Below are positions 19,479 to 28,933 of a DNA stretch of 34,420 bases, one piece after another (the first letter of the stretch is position 1; every line of letters starts with the position of its first letter). The stretch spans positions 1 to 34,420 of the forward strand of contig PLLF01000032.1 in NCBI GenBank assembly GCA_003140855.1, written 5' to 3'. Source of the stretch: Vulcanimicrobiota bacterium. GTDB taxonomy: Bacteria; Vulcanimicrobiota; Vulcanimicrobiia; Vulcanimicrobiales; Vulcanimicrobiaceae. Below the pieces are notes generated by a model. That model was not told the origin of the DNA. It searched no databases and was given only the letters and a program-made list of their open reading frames with translations. The position numbers were made by a program, and so were the translations under genes.

Positions 19479-21179
19479 AATCGTACCGGTCGCGCGTTGA
19501 ATCTCGACCACTGCTTTATTGAGATCGGTCTGCGCCTGCAGCTCTAGACCGCGGTTGTTCGCAACCGCAATTTCGCGCTGCAGCACGAGATACGTCGTCG
19601 ATTCTCCGGCACGGAAACGCCGCTGCTCGCTCGCGAGCACGGCTTCGGCGGCTTGACGGGCCGCGCGCGCCGCATTCAAACGCGCGAGCGCGCTCTGATA
19701 GGCTTGCAAAGCGTTCCGTACCTCGACGGTGATGCCCTGAATCGTTGATGCCTCTTGTACCTGTGCGATATTTTCTTGCTCTTGCGCGATCGCAAGATTG
19801 GCCTTAGCCGTATGATCGCCGATTGGAAACGAAAAGAGCAGGCCCGCGGAATACACCGGGAATTTGTTGTTGAGCAGGTTGCGGATCGATTGGGGCAGAC
19901 CGCCGGAAAGGTATGCCGGAACCGGTGTATTCGAACTCGGCAGCGGCTGGATCTGCTGCGAGGGTGGCAGCGTCGGATTCACGGCTGCGATCAGCGCGTT
20001 GATAGCCATCAGCTGCTGTGCGCTGCTCGCAAAGAACGGGCTGCTCGCGGGGTTTGTCGGCGTGCCCGCAAATCCGTTGCTCGTGTAACCGGCCTGCAGA
20101 TCGACCTGCGGCTTGGTTTGGTTTTGCGCGTATTTAAGATTGACGTCGGCCGCCGCGCGTTGCTGACGCAACTGCTCGACCTCCGGGCGGTTGCGCAGCG
20201 CGGTCACAACGAGGTCCGCTAACGGAGGCTCCGCCGGCAACTGCAACACCGGACCCGTCGGCACCAGATTCGCGTCCCACAGCGGATCGGTGGGACTATC
20301 GGTGAGCAGCGACTTCAACTGGTTTTGCAATAAACCCACGCGCTGCAGCGCCGCGTACACGTTTTCCTGAAAGACCGCGATTTGCGTGTTCGCCTGCACT
20401 ACGTCGATCGGCGCGGAGACGCCCTGGCGCGCGAGCCGAATATTGCTGTGCTGTTGCGTGACCGTATCGCGCAGCGCTTCTTCTTGAATCGCCGCGTTTC
20501 GCCACGCCGAAACCAAATCCCAATAGACGTTTTCGACCTGTGCTACAGTGTCGGCCGTCGTGCTCAGCGCGTGCGCGGCGGCGGCCCGATCGTTGATTCG
20601 CGCCAGCAGCAGGTTGCGCGACGCATCGTTTATACCGCTGTTTTTGGCCAGCGGCTGTGAAAAATTCACCGAAAATACCGTTGGATAATACGGATCGAAC
20701 GAATTGATGGTGGTATTGTCGTGCGTTTGACGGCCACTCGCATTGACGCTGTACTGTTGGCCGGCCGGTGTTATACCTTGCACTCCGGCGCTGACCGACG
20801 TATTGCGCTGAACGATCGGCCCGAAATTCGGGCCGGCGAAGAACGCATTTTGCGGAGCTTCGGTAATGTATTGATACTGCGGCTGCACCGAAAAACGCAT
20901 GTCGAAAGCGCCTTGTGCCGCCACGATCTGATAACCCGCGATGCGGCGGTTGACCTCGACGACTTCTAAATCCGGATTCTTCGAAAGCGCCATGCCGACC
21001 GCATTCGGCAGCGAAATGCCGACGAAAGCTTGTTGCGTAACGCCGATCACGTTGGGCGATGCAGCCGGAACCGGCGGCGCGGCATAGCCGGGCGCAACGA
21101 CCGGAATTTTCGGCAGCACCGGTACCGGAGCGGGCGTCGGCACGGCGGCCGCCGCGGCTAAGAGTAGAACCGCGAGCAC
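19467..21179 (-). CDS. TolC-family outer membrane efflux protein
   Basis: A 570-residue predicted outer membrane channel for tripartite export. It has a short signal peptide followed by a proline/valine-rich stretch (to about residue 45), then two OEP repeats: the first starts with SLPNAVGMALSKNPDLEVVEVNRR, the second with LADLVVTALRNRPEVEQLRQQRAAADVNLKYAQNQ, each rich in coiled-coil heptads. The end ATGTILTR is typical of the family. Near residues 385-430 there is a P/S/T/N-rich insertion between the repeats. The GTG start directly follows the stop of the adaptor gene, so the two are probably co-translated. Confidence 0.9.
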   Translation of the reverse strand: MLAVLLLAAAAAVPTPAPVPVLPKIPVVAPGYAAPPVPAASPNVIGVTQQAFVGISLPNAVGMALSKNPDLEVVEVNRRIAGYQIVAAQGAFDMRFSVQPQYQYITEAPQNAFFAGPNFGPIVQRNTSVSAGVQGITPAGQQYSVNASGRQTHDNTTINSFDPYYPTVFSVNFSQPLAKNSGINDASRNLLLARINDRAAAAHALSTTADTVAQVENVYWDLVSAWRNAAIQEEALRDTVTQQHSNIRLARQGVSAPIDVVQANTQIAVFQENVYAALQRVGLLQNQLKSLLTDSPTDPLWDANLVPTGPVLQLPAEPPLADLVVTALRNRPEVEQLRQQRAAADVNLKYAQNQTKPQVDLQAGYTSNGFAGTPTNPASSPFFASSAQQLMAINALIAAVNPTLPPSQQIQPLPSSNTPVPAYLSGGLPQSIRNLLNNKFPVYSAGLLFSFPIGDHTAKANLAIAQEQENIAQVQEASTIQGITVEVRNALQAYQSALARLNAARAARQAAEAVLASEQRRFRAGESTTYLVLQREIAVANNRGLELQAQTDLNKAVVEIQRATGTILTR

Positions 21180-22424
21180 TCAGGGTACCCGGACGGCGGT
21201 TTCGACGGACATGCCCGGCCGCATCGGATATTTTTTCGGATCCGCATCATCTATCGATATCTTGACCGGAATACGCTGCGTGACTTTTACGAAATTGCCG
21301 GTTGAGTTTTGCGTAGGAACCAGCGCGTACGTGTTTTGCGAAGCCGGATTGATCGCGATGACGCGCCCGTGGAACGTCACGCCCTTATACGCATCGACAT
21401 GAATGTCGACCAGTTGTCCCGGCCGCATGTTTCCGACTTGCGTTTCCTTGTAGTTTGCCGTCACGAAGACTTGATTCGGGATGAGCGTGAGCAGCGGCAT
21501 GCCGGCGCCGACCGTTTGCCCCACTGCGACCTGCTTCTCGCCGACATACCCATCGATCGGCGAAACGATTCGCGTATTCGCGAGGTTTTGCTGCGCTAAC
21601 GAAACGGTAGCCTCGGCCGCAGAAATGGCTGCCGGGCCTTGCGCCTGAGAGAGTTTTCCTTGCGCCGTTTGTACGCCGCCCTGCGCGGCGCTGACGCCGG
21701 CCTGCGCCGAGCCAATCCGTTGCTGCGAGGCGTTCAGGTTGGCAATCGCAACGTTCACGTTGTCTTGCGCCGCGGCGTACTGCGACTGCGACTGCGCGTA
21801 GGCCGCGCGCGCCGCGTCGAGCTGCTGCCGCGGCAAATCTCCGCTGCCTACCAGCGATTGCGCGCGCTGATAGTCGGCACGGGCCCGCGCGAGCGCCTGT
21901 GCCGCGCCCGGGAGCGCCGCCTGCGCGGCCCGTACTTGGGCTTGCGCCGCAGCGACGCCGGCTTGCGCCATCGGAACTTGTGCGGAAGCGCCTTGAACCT
22001 CGGCCTGCGCCTGATTGACCGCGCCGGATCCTTGCTGCACGCCGGCATGCTGATTTTGCAGGGCCAGTTGCAGATTGGCACGCGCCTGATCGAGCGCCGC
22101 GCGTTCGGCTGCGCTGTCGAGCACGATCAGCAATTGACCCTTGCGGACCGGCTGATCGGTGTCGACCAGAATCCTATCGACGCGTTCGTTGATCTTGCTC
22201 GTCACCAGCACCGTGTTCGCATCAACGCGCGCGTCGTCGGTAGATTGGTGGACGTGCGCGTAGCTGTACCAGTTGATGCCATAGAGCAAGAGGAAAATCG
22301 CTATGACAACGCCGGCGGCGATGAAAATCGGCCGCAGATTGCGCCGGGGGCCCGTCTCTTCCGCTTCGGTTGGAGCGGGAACGTCCCCGCGCGTTACCGG
22401 AGGCTGCTGCTCGCGCGTTTCCAT
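21180..22424 (-). CDS. EmrA/HlyD-family periplasmic adaptor
   Basis: Membrane fusion protein of 414 residues linking an inner-membrane transporter to TolC. One N-terminal transmembrane helix (about 32-52) is followed by STDDARVDANTV (61-72), the EmrA-like start of the lipoyl half-domain, then a long alanine/glutamine-rich coiled coil (about 105-265), the second lipoyl half (RIVSPIDGYVG) and beta-barrel (ANYKETQVGNMRPGQLVDIHVD). TetR, adaptor and TolC genes abut without spacing, but the inner-membrane pump normally found with EmrA is not in this operon; the only MFS gene in the window, at 32939, is 10 kb away and of another subfamily. Confidence 0.92.
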   Translation of the reverse strand: METREQQPPVTRGDVPAPTEAEETGPRRNLRPIFIAAGVVIAIFLLLYGINWYSYAHVHQSTDDARVDANTVLVTSKINERVDRILVDTDQPVRKGQLLIVLDSAAERAALDQARANLQLALQNQHAGVQQGSGAVNQAQAEVQGASAQVPMAQAGVAAAQAQVRAAQAALPGAAQALARARADYQRAQSLVGSGDLPRQQLDAARAAYAQSQSQYAAAQDNVNVAIANLNASQQRIGSAQAGVSAAQGGVQTAQGKLSQAQGPAAISAAEATVSLAQQNLANTRIVSPIDGYVGEKQVAVGQTVGAGMPLLTLIPNQVFVTANYKETQVGNMRPGQLVDIHVDAYKGVTFHGRVIAINPASQNTYALVPTQNSTGNFVKVTQRIPVKISIDDADPKKYPMRPGMSVETAVRVP

Positions 22425-23027
22425 TTACCGCTTTCTTGCCCCGTTCAGGAACATGCCTACCTGGAATTCGATGACCGCGATGGGATCGGCCGCATACTCC
22501 TCAGGAAAACGCTTGCGCCCCATCACATACGAGAAAATCATGCCCATAAAGAACCGCGCCAGGAACAGCGGGTTTCCGGCCAGTTCGCCGGCCGCGATGC
22601 GCTTGGCCATATGCTCGGCGACGATTTTCTTGATCGCCGTCGGTGCGCGCCAGGCGGCTTCCCCGACCGACCCTTGACTTTCTTCTTCTATTAAAGACAT
22701 GACGATGAGGTCGCGTACGTTTTCCATGCGCTGCACCAAAGCCGCGGCGATTCGAACGAGGTCGCGTTCCAGATCGCCATCCAGACTTGCCAGCAGCTCT
22801 TCGAGCTCCACCGTGCTGCAGTAGTGCTCGACGCATGCGTCGATGAGGGCGTCCTTGTTGCCGAACTGCCTGAATAGCGTGGCCTCGTTGACGCCGGCTT
22901 CATCCGCGATCTCGCGCGTGGTGGTGCCGCGGCGTCCCTTCATCGCGAGCAGGCTGCGCGTCGCCGCCAAAATTCGCAAGCGCGTTTCGCTCGAGCGGCT
23001 CGTGACCGCAATCTGTTGCAGCGTCAT
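22425..23027 (-). CDS. TetR-family transcriptional regulator
   Basis: A 200-residue regulator with an N-terminal helix-turn-helix (about 36-58: TTTREIADEAGVNEATLFRQF) and a helical ligand-binding domain that ends in MGRKRFPEEYAADP. TetR proteins usually repress their own operon and release on binding a small molecule. It lies second in the minus-strand unit, overlapping the end of the LolA-like gene by one base (TAATG) and abutting the adaptor gene. A perfect palindrome at 23715-23732, upstream of the first gene of the unit, is its likely operator. The inducer is unknown. Confidence 0.92.
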   Translation of the reverse strand: MTLQQIAVTSRSSETRLRILAATRSLLAMKGRRGTTTREIADEAGVNEATLFRQFGNKDALIDACVEHYCSTVELEELLASLDGDLERDLVRIAAALVQRMENVRDLIVMSLIEEESQGSVGEAAWRAPTAIKKIVAEHMAKRIAAGELAGNPLFLARFFMGMIFSYVMGRKRFPEEYAADPIAVIEFQVGMFLNGARKR

Positions 23028-23692
23028 TAGTTCTTCGTAAAGACCGAATCAGAGACTGGAACATTGGTCTTATACGGATCGAACGTGGAATCCGCAACGG
23101 CCCGAACGCGATAATCCGCGTCGACGTGCTGCGAGGCGATGACGCTGTACGCGCCTTCGTTCCGATAGGTTTGGGTCATCGTAATCGTGCCCTTGAAGTA
23201 ATGCCACTCCATGCGCACCGTTGCATACGTTACCGGATCGACAAATGCGATCGTTTCTTTGATCTGATCGCTGTAGATTTTCTTGGTCATGCTGAGTGCC
23301 AAGAGCTGACGGCCGCCGACGGTGCGAACGCCTGCGTAGACGATATTGGAGTCCTTCTGCCAGCCTTCCGGATCGTCGATGTCGGCGAACATCCTTTCGA
23401 CCCCGCGCATGTACGACGGCGGATGATCGAAGACGACCTCGTAGTTGGCCGGCCGCTTGTAATAAGCGGTGCCGTCCAAGCGCGGCGCGAGCCAGGGAAA
23501 GCTCAGCATGTGGACTTGGACGTGCACGCGAGCCTGAAATGATTTCAAGGACGCATTACGGGCCTTGATGTGCTTGATGATTTCCGACGCCGTGTGCGGC
23601 GCAGCCGGGGAAGGCTGGCCCAGGGCGGGCATGGCGGCTAAAACTGAAACGAAAAAGAAGGCGATCGGGCGCTTGGCGGTCAGAAAACTCAT
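23027..23692 (-). CDS. Secreted LolA/LppX-like lipoprotein-sorting fold protein
   Basis: A 221-residue exported protein. The signal peptide covers residues 1 to about 25 (AKRPIAFFFVSVLAAMPALG). The mature part, starting SEIIKHIKARNASLKSFQARVHVQ, resembles the half-barrel LolA-type outer-membrane lipoprotein carrier family, including alternating strands and DPVTYATVRMEWHYFKG in the second half. Being the first gene of a TetR-controlled efflux operon, it may help an envelope process linked to the exporter rather than act as the housekeeping LolA (inference). ATG at 23692 has a purine-rich AAAGAAAG upstream. Confidence 0.75.
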   Translation of the reverse strand: MSFLTAKRPIAFFFVSVLAAMPALGQPSPAAPHTASEIIKHIKARNASLKSFQARVHVQVHMLSFPWLAPRLDGTAYYKRPANYEVVFDHPPSYMRGVERMFADIDDPEGWQKDSNIVYAGVRTVGGRQLLALSMTKKIYSDQIKETIAFVDPVTYATVRMEWHYFKGTITMTQTYRNEGAYSVIASQHVDADYRVRAVADSTFDPYKTNVPVSDSVFTKN

Positions 23693-23714
23693 GGAATCTT
23701 TCTTTGAAGGTCAG

Positions 23715-23732
23715 TGCAAGTACTTACTTGCA
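23715..23732. promoter_or_regulatory. Perfect palindrome, probable TetR operator
   Basis: TGCAAGTA and TACTTGCA, separated by CT, form a perfect 18-bp inverted repeat 22 bases upstream of the LolA-like gene and 36 bases upstream of the divergent beta-lactamase-like gene. Length, symmetry and the AAGTACTTACTT core are typical of TetR operators, and a TetR gene is second in the operon. Binding here could shut both directions. Confidence 0.75.
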
Positions 23733-23768
23733 TAACGCACGGCGGCCCTGCATGGGTTCCGCGTCGAA

Positions 23769-24563
23769 GTGGGCCCGGTGCTGACCGAACAGCTGCTGCT
23801 GAAGGCCGCCGGGGACGAGGGATTGACTCAGGCCTCGTTCGTTATCACCCGGCTGGACCGGCCGGGGGTGCGCATCGCCGTTCAGCCGGACCACTATTTT
23901 TATCCCGCCAGTATGATAAAGACGCCGCTGGCCCTGGCCGCACTCGAGCTCGTGCAAGAGCACGTCCTCAATCTCGACGAGACCTACGCGGTGACTCAGG
24001 CGAACATGACTGCCAACGACAAGGATTCGCCGCTCGTGCCGGGTTACGTCGCGGCGCTGCATCAGCTGATCGAATTGATGCTCACGATCTCCGACAACGT
24101 GGCGACGAACGTGCTCTTCGATGCGCTCGGCCGCGAACGCGCGACGCAGATCGTGCAGCAGCAGTTCGGGCTCACGAACACCGCCTTCCACAGAAAGTTG
24201 TCGGGTAGCGAGCCGCTGATCGTCGATCCGGGCTGGGACAAAGTTCATCGCAATTCGCACACGGCCGGCGACGCGGCCAAACTCTTCGAGCTGATCGCGC
24301 GCGACGAAGTGCCCTTCGCGCGCTTGTTTCGCAGCATCTTAGAGCGACAGCAGTGGAACAACAAACTGCCCGCAGGCCTCTATCCGGGTGACCGTTTTGC
24401 GCACAAGACCGGCGACACTGATGAAGTGACGCACGACGGCGGCATTCTAGATACGCAGGAAGGCGCTTCTTACGTGCTTGTGGTCTACACGGGCATGGTG
24501 TCCAACGACACCAACAATGCGAAGTTCGCCCCATTCATGAGCTCAATTCGTCCCTACCTATAG
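23769..24563 (+). CDS. Class A beta-lactamase-like serine hydrolase without visible signal peptide
   Basis: The 264-residue protein carries the three penicillin-recognising motifs in order: SMIK (S48, K51), SDN (108-110) and KTG (213-215), the spacing of class A beta-lactamases. An EP pair at 148-149 may be the omega-loop glutamate, but the following residues do not match the usual ExxxN, so hydrolytic activity on beta-lactams is uncertain. The chosen start is GTG at 23769. An in-frame stop at 23733-23735 closes the frame just upstream with no ATG, so no signal peptide can be encoded unless there is a sequence error; most relatives are exported. It is divergent from the TetR efflux operon and may share its operator. 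Confidence 0.82.
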   Translation: MGPVLTEQLLLKAAGDEGLTQASFVITRLDRPGVRIAVQPDHYFYPASMIKTPLALAALELVQEHVLNLDETYAVTQANMTANDKDSPLVPGYVAALHQLIELMLTISDNVATNVLFDALGRERATQIVQQQFGLTNTAFHRKLSGSEPLIVDPGWDKVHRNSHTAGDAAKLFELIARDEVPFARLFRSILERQQWNNKLPAGLYPGDRFAHKTGDTDEVTHDGGILDTQEGASYVLVVYTGMVSNDTNNAKFAPFMSSIRPYL

Positions 24564-24570
24564 CGAAGCG

Positions 24571-25752
24571 CTAAGAGCTGCGGCGCTCGCAGCGGCCGGC
24601 GCGAAAGACCGCGGCGGCGAGATTGCCCCCAAACTGCCAGCCGAATTCATCCGGCGAGCCGATCTGCAACGCTACGAAATCCGCGGGATCACCTGCGCGA
24701 ATGCGCCCGGCGTGCAGGCGCAACGATTTTGAGGCTGCGACCGTCACGCCGTACAGCGCCTCCGCCGCGCTCAGGCCAAAGAATTTGCGCCCGAAATATG
24801 CGACCGTCTGTAGGTTGAAACACGGTGAGGTTCCCGGATTATAATCGCTTGCCAGCGCGACGCTTCCACCACGCTCGAGGATCTTACGCACGGGCACGCG
24901 TTCGGGAAGCTCGAGGTATGCGATCGTCGCCGGGCAGGATACGGTGACGATATCGTGCTCGGTGATTGCCGCCACATCTTGCTCGCGAATATAGTTGCAA
25001 TGATCGACGGCATCCACGCCGATCTGTGCCGCCATCGCCGCGGCGCCGCTGTAAGCCATCTCGTCGCAATGCACGCGCAGTCTCAGGCCGTGCGCGCGCG
25101 CCGCCTCGAGGTAGCGCCGGGTCTGCGCCGGAGAGAAAAATCCGGGCTCGCAAAACGCATCGGCATACACGGCGCCGTGAGACTTGGCCTCCGGTAGCAC
25201 CTCAGCGATCAGATAGTCGATGTACTTTTCTGCGTCAGCGAATTCGGGCGGGACGGCGTGCGCGCCTAAGAAGGTTGATACAAGCCGGGGCAGCGCTGAG
25301 TCGTCTTTGTGTGCATCGATCAGATCGAGCAGTTGCAGCTCGCCGGTTTTCGTCAGCGCATAGCCCGTCTTTACTTCAGCCGTCGTCGTGCCATGCGCGA
25401 GCATCAGCTTCAAGCGGGTTGCGACAGTCTTCCAAAATGCCGGCGGGTCTGAGAGCGCTTCGCGCGTTTTCTGCACGGTATGCAACATCGTTTGGCCGGG
25501 TTCGCGGGTGCCCGCAAAAAGCGGATGCGTGTGCGCGTCCACAAAGCCGGGGACGATGACGCAATCCCGCAGATCGAGTGGTTCGACTGGGGCGCTTTGT
25601 GGCGCCCGCTCACCATGACACGAAGAGATGACCCCGTCTTCAACAAGAATTGCGCCGTTTTTTATCAGCCCGAGTTTTTCAAACGTGATGCCGTTCTGCG
25701 GAGCGACCGTGTCACAGGTTACGATCGCTCCGGCGCGGACTAGAAGCGCCAA
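24571..25752 (-). CDS. hutI: Imidazolonepropionase (HutI)
   Basis: Hydrolyses 4-imidazolone-5-propionate to N-formimino-L-glutamate, step three of histidine breakdown. With TTG at 25752 it has 393 residues. The metal-binding HTH of the amidohydrolase fold is at 74-76 in [30 protein letters not shown] and [10 protein letters not shown] follow as in the family. The start overlaps hutU by 13 bases; the frame stays open upstream in hutU but that part is unrelated. Residues about 45-58 (CHGERAPQ...VEP), in a loop before the metal site, are encoded by a palindromic repeat that also occurs at the window end. Loop length is nevertheless close to that recalled for the B. subtilis enzyme. Confidence 0.93.
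   Translation of the reverse strand: MALLVRAGAIVTCDTVAPQNGITFEKLGLIKNGAILVEDGVISSCHGERAPQSAPVEPLDLRDCVIVPGFVDAHTHPLFAGTREPGQTMLHTVQKTREALSDPPAFWKTVATRLKLMLAHGTTTAEVKTGYALTKTGELQLLDLIDAHKDDSALPRLVSTFLGAHAVPPEFADAEKYIDYLIAEVLPEAKSHGAVYADAFCEPGFFSPAQTRRYLEAARAHGLRLRVHCDEMAYSGAAAMAAQIGVDAVDHCNYIREQDVAAITEHDIVTVSCPATIAYLELPERVPVRKILERGGSVALASDYNPGTSPCFNLQTVAYFGRKFFGLSAAEALYGVTVAASKSLRLHAGRIRAGDPADFVALQIGSPDEFGWQFGGNLAAAVFRAGRCERRSS
25578..25620. repeat. 43-bp palindromic repeat, copy 1, inside hutI
   Basis: Left flank GTGGTTCGACTGG and right flank CGCTCACCATGACA are identical to the copy at 34378-34420. The 16-base centre differs and is self-complementary: GGCGC and GCGCC around TTTGTG. The element is read through without a stop by hutI on the minus strand. 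Confidence 0.85.
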
Positions 25753-27392
25753 TCGATGCCTTTGGAGTCTGCGGTTTCGATCGCCGTTTCGTATCCCGCG
25801 TCGGCGTGCCGAACGACGCCCAGTCCCGGATCCGTTGTGAGTACGCATGCCAACCGCTCGCGCGAATCGTCGCTTCCGTCGGCTACGACCACCATGCCGG
25901 CGTGCAGGCTGTAACCGATACCGACCCCGCCGCCGTGATGAAACGACACCCAGTGCGCGCCGGCGGCCGTATTCAGCAATGCGTTGAGGATCGGCCAATC
26001 CGCGATCGCGTCGCTGCCGTCTCGCATCGCTTCGGTTTCGCGGTACGGGGAGGCGACGCTCCCGGCGTCGAGATGATCGCGGCCGATAACGATCGGAGCG
26101 CGCAATTCGCCCGAACGCACGAGTTCGTTGAAACGCAAGCCCGCTTTCGCGCGATCGCCGTACGCCAGCCAGCAAATGCGCGCCGGCAAACCTTGAAAGG
26201 CGACGCGCTCGCGCGCCAGCGTGAGCCAACGTCGAAGTGAAATATCATCGGAGAAAAGCTGAAGCAGCTCTTCGTCGCAGCGCGCTATGTCGGCCGGATC
26301 GCCGGAAAGCGCCGCAAAACGAAACGGGCCGCTTCCTCTGCAGAAAAGCGGGCGGATGAACGCCGGCACGAAACCCGGAAAGTCAAAAGCGTTCTCTACT
26401 CCGGCGCGCTGCGCCATCGCGCGCACGTTATTGCCGTAATCAAAAACGACCGCTCCGTTTTCCTGGAACCGCAACATTGCTTTGACGTGCTCCGCAACGG
26501 TCGCAAAAGCGCGCCGTTCGTATTCCTGTGGATCGCGCGTACGTAAATCGGCGGCTTCTTCTACCGAAAGGCCCTCGGGAATGTACGATCCGATCATGTC
26601 GTGCGCGGGCGTTTGGTCCGTCACGACGTCGGGCCGCAAGCCGGCGGCGAACAGCGCCGCAAATTCCGTTCCGGCATTTCCTTGGTAGCCGACCGACAAT
26701 GCGCGCCCTTCGCGGCGCGCCGCGTCCACTTCGCGCATCGCTTCGTCACGCGATCCCGCCACGCGATCGAGATACTTCAGCTCGCGCCGCCGTTCGAGCC
26801 GGCGCGGGTCGACGTCGACGATGAGCGCGATACCTTCATTCATCGTAATCGCCAGCGGCTGGGCGCCTCCCATTCCACCGGCGCCGGCCGTCAAGGACAG
26901 ACGTCCGCGCAGCGTGCCGCCGAAGTGTTGACGCGCGAGCTCGGCAAACGTCTCGTACGTACCTTGAACGATCCCTTGCGAACCGATGTAGATCCAAGAT
27001 CCGGCCGTCATCTGACCGTACATCGTCAAGCCTTGCGCTTCGAGCTCGCGGAACGTTTTGAGGTCTGCCCATTTCGGTACGATGTTCGCGTTGGCGATCA
27101 ACACGCGCGGCGCGCGGGCGTGCGTCTTAAAGATCGCAACCGGCTTTCCGCTCTGCACGAGGAGCGTCTCGTCGTTCTCCAAGCGTTTGAGCGCGCGTAC
27201 GATTGCGTCGAACGCTTCCCACGACCGCGCTGCCCGGCCGTTGCCGCCGTAGACGATCAGCTCGTCGGGCCGCTCGGCCACCTCGGGATCGAGATTGTTC
27301 ATCAGCATGCGCAGCGCGGCTTCTTGCGGCCAGCCGGCGCAGCTTATTTCGCTGCCGCGCGGCGCGCGAATGGTCCGGGCGGGGGCTTTCAT
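25740..27392 (-). CDS. hutU: Urocanate hydratase
   Basis: Converts urocanate to 4-imidazolone-5-propionate using tightly bound NAD, step two of histidine degradation. Its 550 residues are the normal length. Recognisable segments are [11 protein letters not shown] (48-58), the glycine-rich NAD-binding [11 protein letters not shown] (170-180), [10 protein letters not shown] (C351) and [25 protein letters not shown] lies near the C-terminus. The ATG overlaps the hutH stop by four bases and its end overlaps hutI, so the three enzymes are translated from one transcript in pathway order. Confidence 0.97.
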   Translation of the reverse strand: MKAPARTIRAPRGSEISCAGWPQEAALRMLMNNLDPEVAERPDELIVYGGNGRAARSWEAFDAIVRALKRLENDETLLVQSGKPVAIFKTHARAPRVLIANANIVPKWADLKTFRELEAQGLTMYGQMTAGSWIYIGSQGIVQGTYETFAELARQHFGGTLRGRLSLTAGAGGMGGAQPLAITMNEGIALIVDVDPRRLERRRELKYLDRVAGSRDEAMREVDAARREGRALSVGYQGNAGTEFAALFAAGLRPDVVTDQTPAHDMIGSYIPEGLSVEEAADLRTRDPQEYERRAFATVAEHVKAMLRFQENGAVVFDYGNNVRAMAQRAGVENAFDFPGFVPAFIRPLFCRGSGPFRFAALSGDPADIARCDEELLQLFSDDISLRRWLTLARERVAFQGLPARICWLAYGDRAKAGLRFNELVRSGELRAPIVIGRDHLDAGSVASPYRETEAMRDGSDAIADWPILNALLNTAAGAHWVSFHHGGGVGIGYSLHAGMVVVADGSDDSRERLACVLTTDPGLGVVRHADAGYETAIETADSKGIDWRF

Positions 27393-28924
27393 TTTTGAGA
27401 CGCACTTTCGGCAGCCCGCACGAGCTCGCCATTCGCGATCAACTCCCGCGCCGCCACGATGTCCGGCGCCGGTGAACGATCTTCGCGCCAGGCGGGAATG
27501 CGTTTGCGCGCGATGGCGTACGCCGCTTGGGTTCCGGCGCCCGAACGCAGCGGGCGGCGAAAATCCGTTGCCGCCAAAGCGCCGAGCAATTCGCAGGCGA
27601 GCGAACCTTCTACATTGTCCAGCACGCGGTCGAGATTAAGCGCCGCGGTCATTCCCATACTGACGTGATCCTCCTGACCCGCGGAAGTCGGAATCGAGTC
27701 CACGCTGTTCGGCCAGGCCAACCCCTTGTTTTCGGAAACCAGCGCGGCTGACGTGTATTGCACGATCATCAGGCCGGACTGCAAGCCCGAGCGGCCCGTA
27801 AGAAACAGCGGCAGCCCGCGCTCCTCGCCGTTCAGCAAGAGGTAGAGTCGCCGTTCGCTGATCGAAGCCAGTTCGGCCAGCGCAATTTTCAGCACGTCGC
27901 AGGCCAAGGCAACGGGTTGCCCGTGAAAGTTTCCGCCGCTCAAGAACTCGCCGTCGTCGGGAAAAACCAGCGGATTGTCGGTCACCGAGATCGCCTCGGT
28001 CTCTATTGCGGTGCGCGCGTAAGCGGCAGCGTCGCGAACCGCTCCGTGTACGACCGGAATGCAGCGGTACGAGTACGGATCCTGAACGCGGCCGCATTCG
28101 CGGTGCGACTCGATGATTTCAGAGTCGCGCAGCAGCGCGCGCAAGCGATCTGCCACCGCGGCCTGTCCGGGATGAGGCCGCAACGCATTGATGCGCCTGT
28201 CGAACACACGATCGGTCCCCAAGAACGCCTCGAGCGACATGGCGCCGATGACATCGGCGGACGCCATCAACGTTTCCGCGCGCAGCATCGAAAGCGCCGC
28301 GACGCCGGTCATCGCTTCGGTGCCGTTGACCAGCGAGAGCCCTTCTTTGGGCGCGAGTTTGATCGGCGCGAGGCCCGCGAGTTCCAAAGCTCGCGCGCTT
28401 TTCATCTTCTCGCCGCCGAAATAGGCGTCGCCTTCACCGACGAGCGTCAGCGTCATGTGTGCCAGCGGCGCCAAATCGCCGCTCGCACCGACCGAGCCTT
28501 GCGAAGGCACAAACGGCGTGATTCCGCGGTTGAGTATTGCCGCCAAGAGATCGAGCGTCTCTTCGCGGATGCCCGAATGTCCCGCCGCCAGCGAACTGAC
28601 CCGCAACACGCCAGCGGCGCGCACGAAAGCTTCCGATAGCGGCGGGCCCGTGCCGGCGGCGTGACTGCGCACGAGATTCAGTTGAAGTTGCTCGGCATCT
28701 TCGCGCGCAATCGGGACGTTGGCCAGCCGTCCGAAGCCGGTGGTTACACCGTAGATCGCTTCGCCTTGCGCAAGTTTTTCTTCGACTAGGCGCCGGGCGG
28801 ACGCAACGCGCCGGCGTGCGTCCGTGGTGATGCGGATCTCCGCGCCGTTCACGGCGACCGCGCGAATCGATTCAAGAGTTAGCTGCCTGCCGTCAATGTC
28901 GACGGCGGCCGGTACGGTCGGCAC
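27389..28924 (-). CDS. hutH: Histidine ammonia-lyase
   Basis: Removes ammonia from histidine to give urocanate, the first step of the hut pathway. The 511-residue protein contains the A-S-G triad at 147-149 in [13 protein letters not shown] that cyclises to the MIO cofactor, preceded by [11 protein letters not shown] (58-68) and followed by [22 protein letters not shown] and [12 protein letters not shown]-like segments (here [13 protein letters not shown]) are near the C-terminal end. GTG at 28924 has AAGGA six bases upstream. It begins nine bases after the stop of a secreted protein gene, suggesting one operon. No HutC-type regulator is seen. Confidence 0.97.
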   Translation of the reverse strand: MPTVPAAVDIDGRQLTLESIRAVAVNGAEIRITTDARRRVASARRLVEEKLAQGEAIYGVTTGFGRLANVPIAREDAEQLQLNLVRSHAAGTGPPLSEAFVRAAGVLRVSSLAAGHSGIREETLDLLAAILNRGITPFVPSQGSVGASGDLAPLAHMTLTLVGEGDAYFGGEKMKSARALELAGLAPIKLAPKEGLSLVNGTEAMTGVAALSMLRAETLMASADVIGAMSLEAFLGTDRVFDRRINALRPHPGQAAVADRLRALLRDSEIIESHRECGRVQDPYSYRCIPVVHGAVRDAAAYARTAIETEAISVTDNPLVFPDDGEFLSGGNFHGQPVALACDVLKIALAELASISERRLYLLLNGEERGLPLFLTGRSGLQSGLMIVQYTSAALVSENKGLAWPNSVDSIPTSAGQEDHVSMGMTAALNLDRVLDNVEGSLACELLGALAATDFRRPLRSGAGTQAAYAIARKRIPAWREDRSPAPDIVAARELIANGELVRAAESASQK

Positions 28925-28933
28925 GTTCTGTCC

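Noticed and set aside
20000-22100. Alanine/glutamine-rich repetitive coding in tolC and the adaptor as a DNA tandem repeat
   Set aside because: The repetition follows heptad coiled-coil structure at protein level; no exact DNA unit repeats in tandem.
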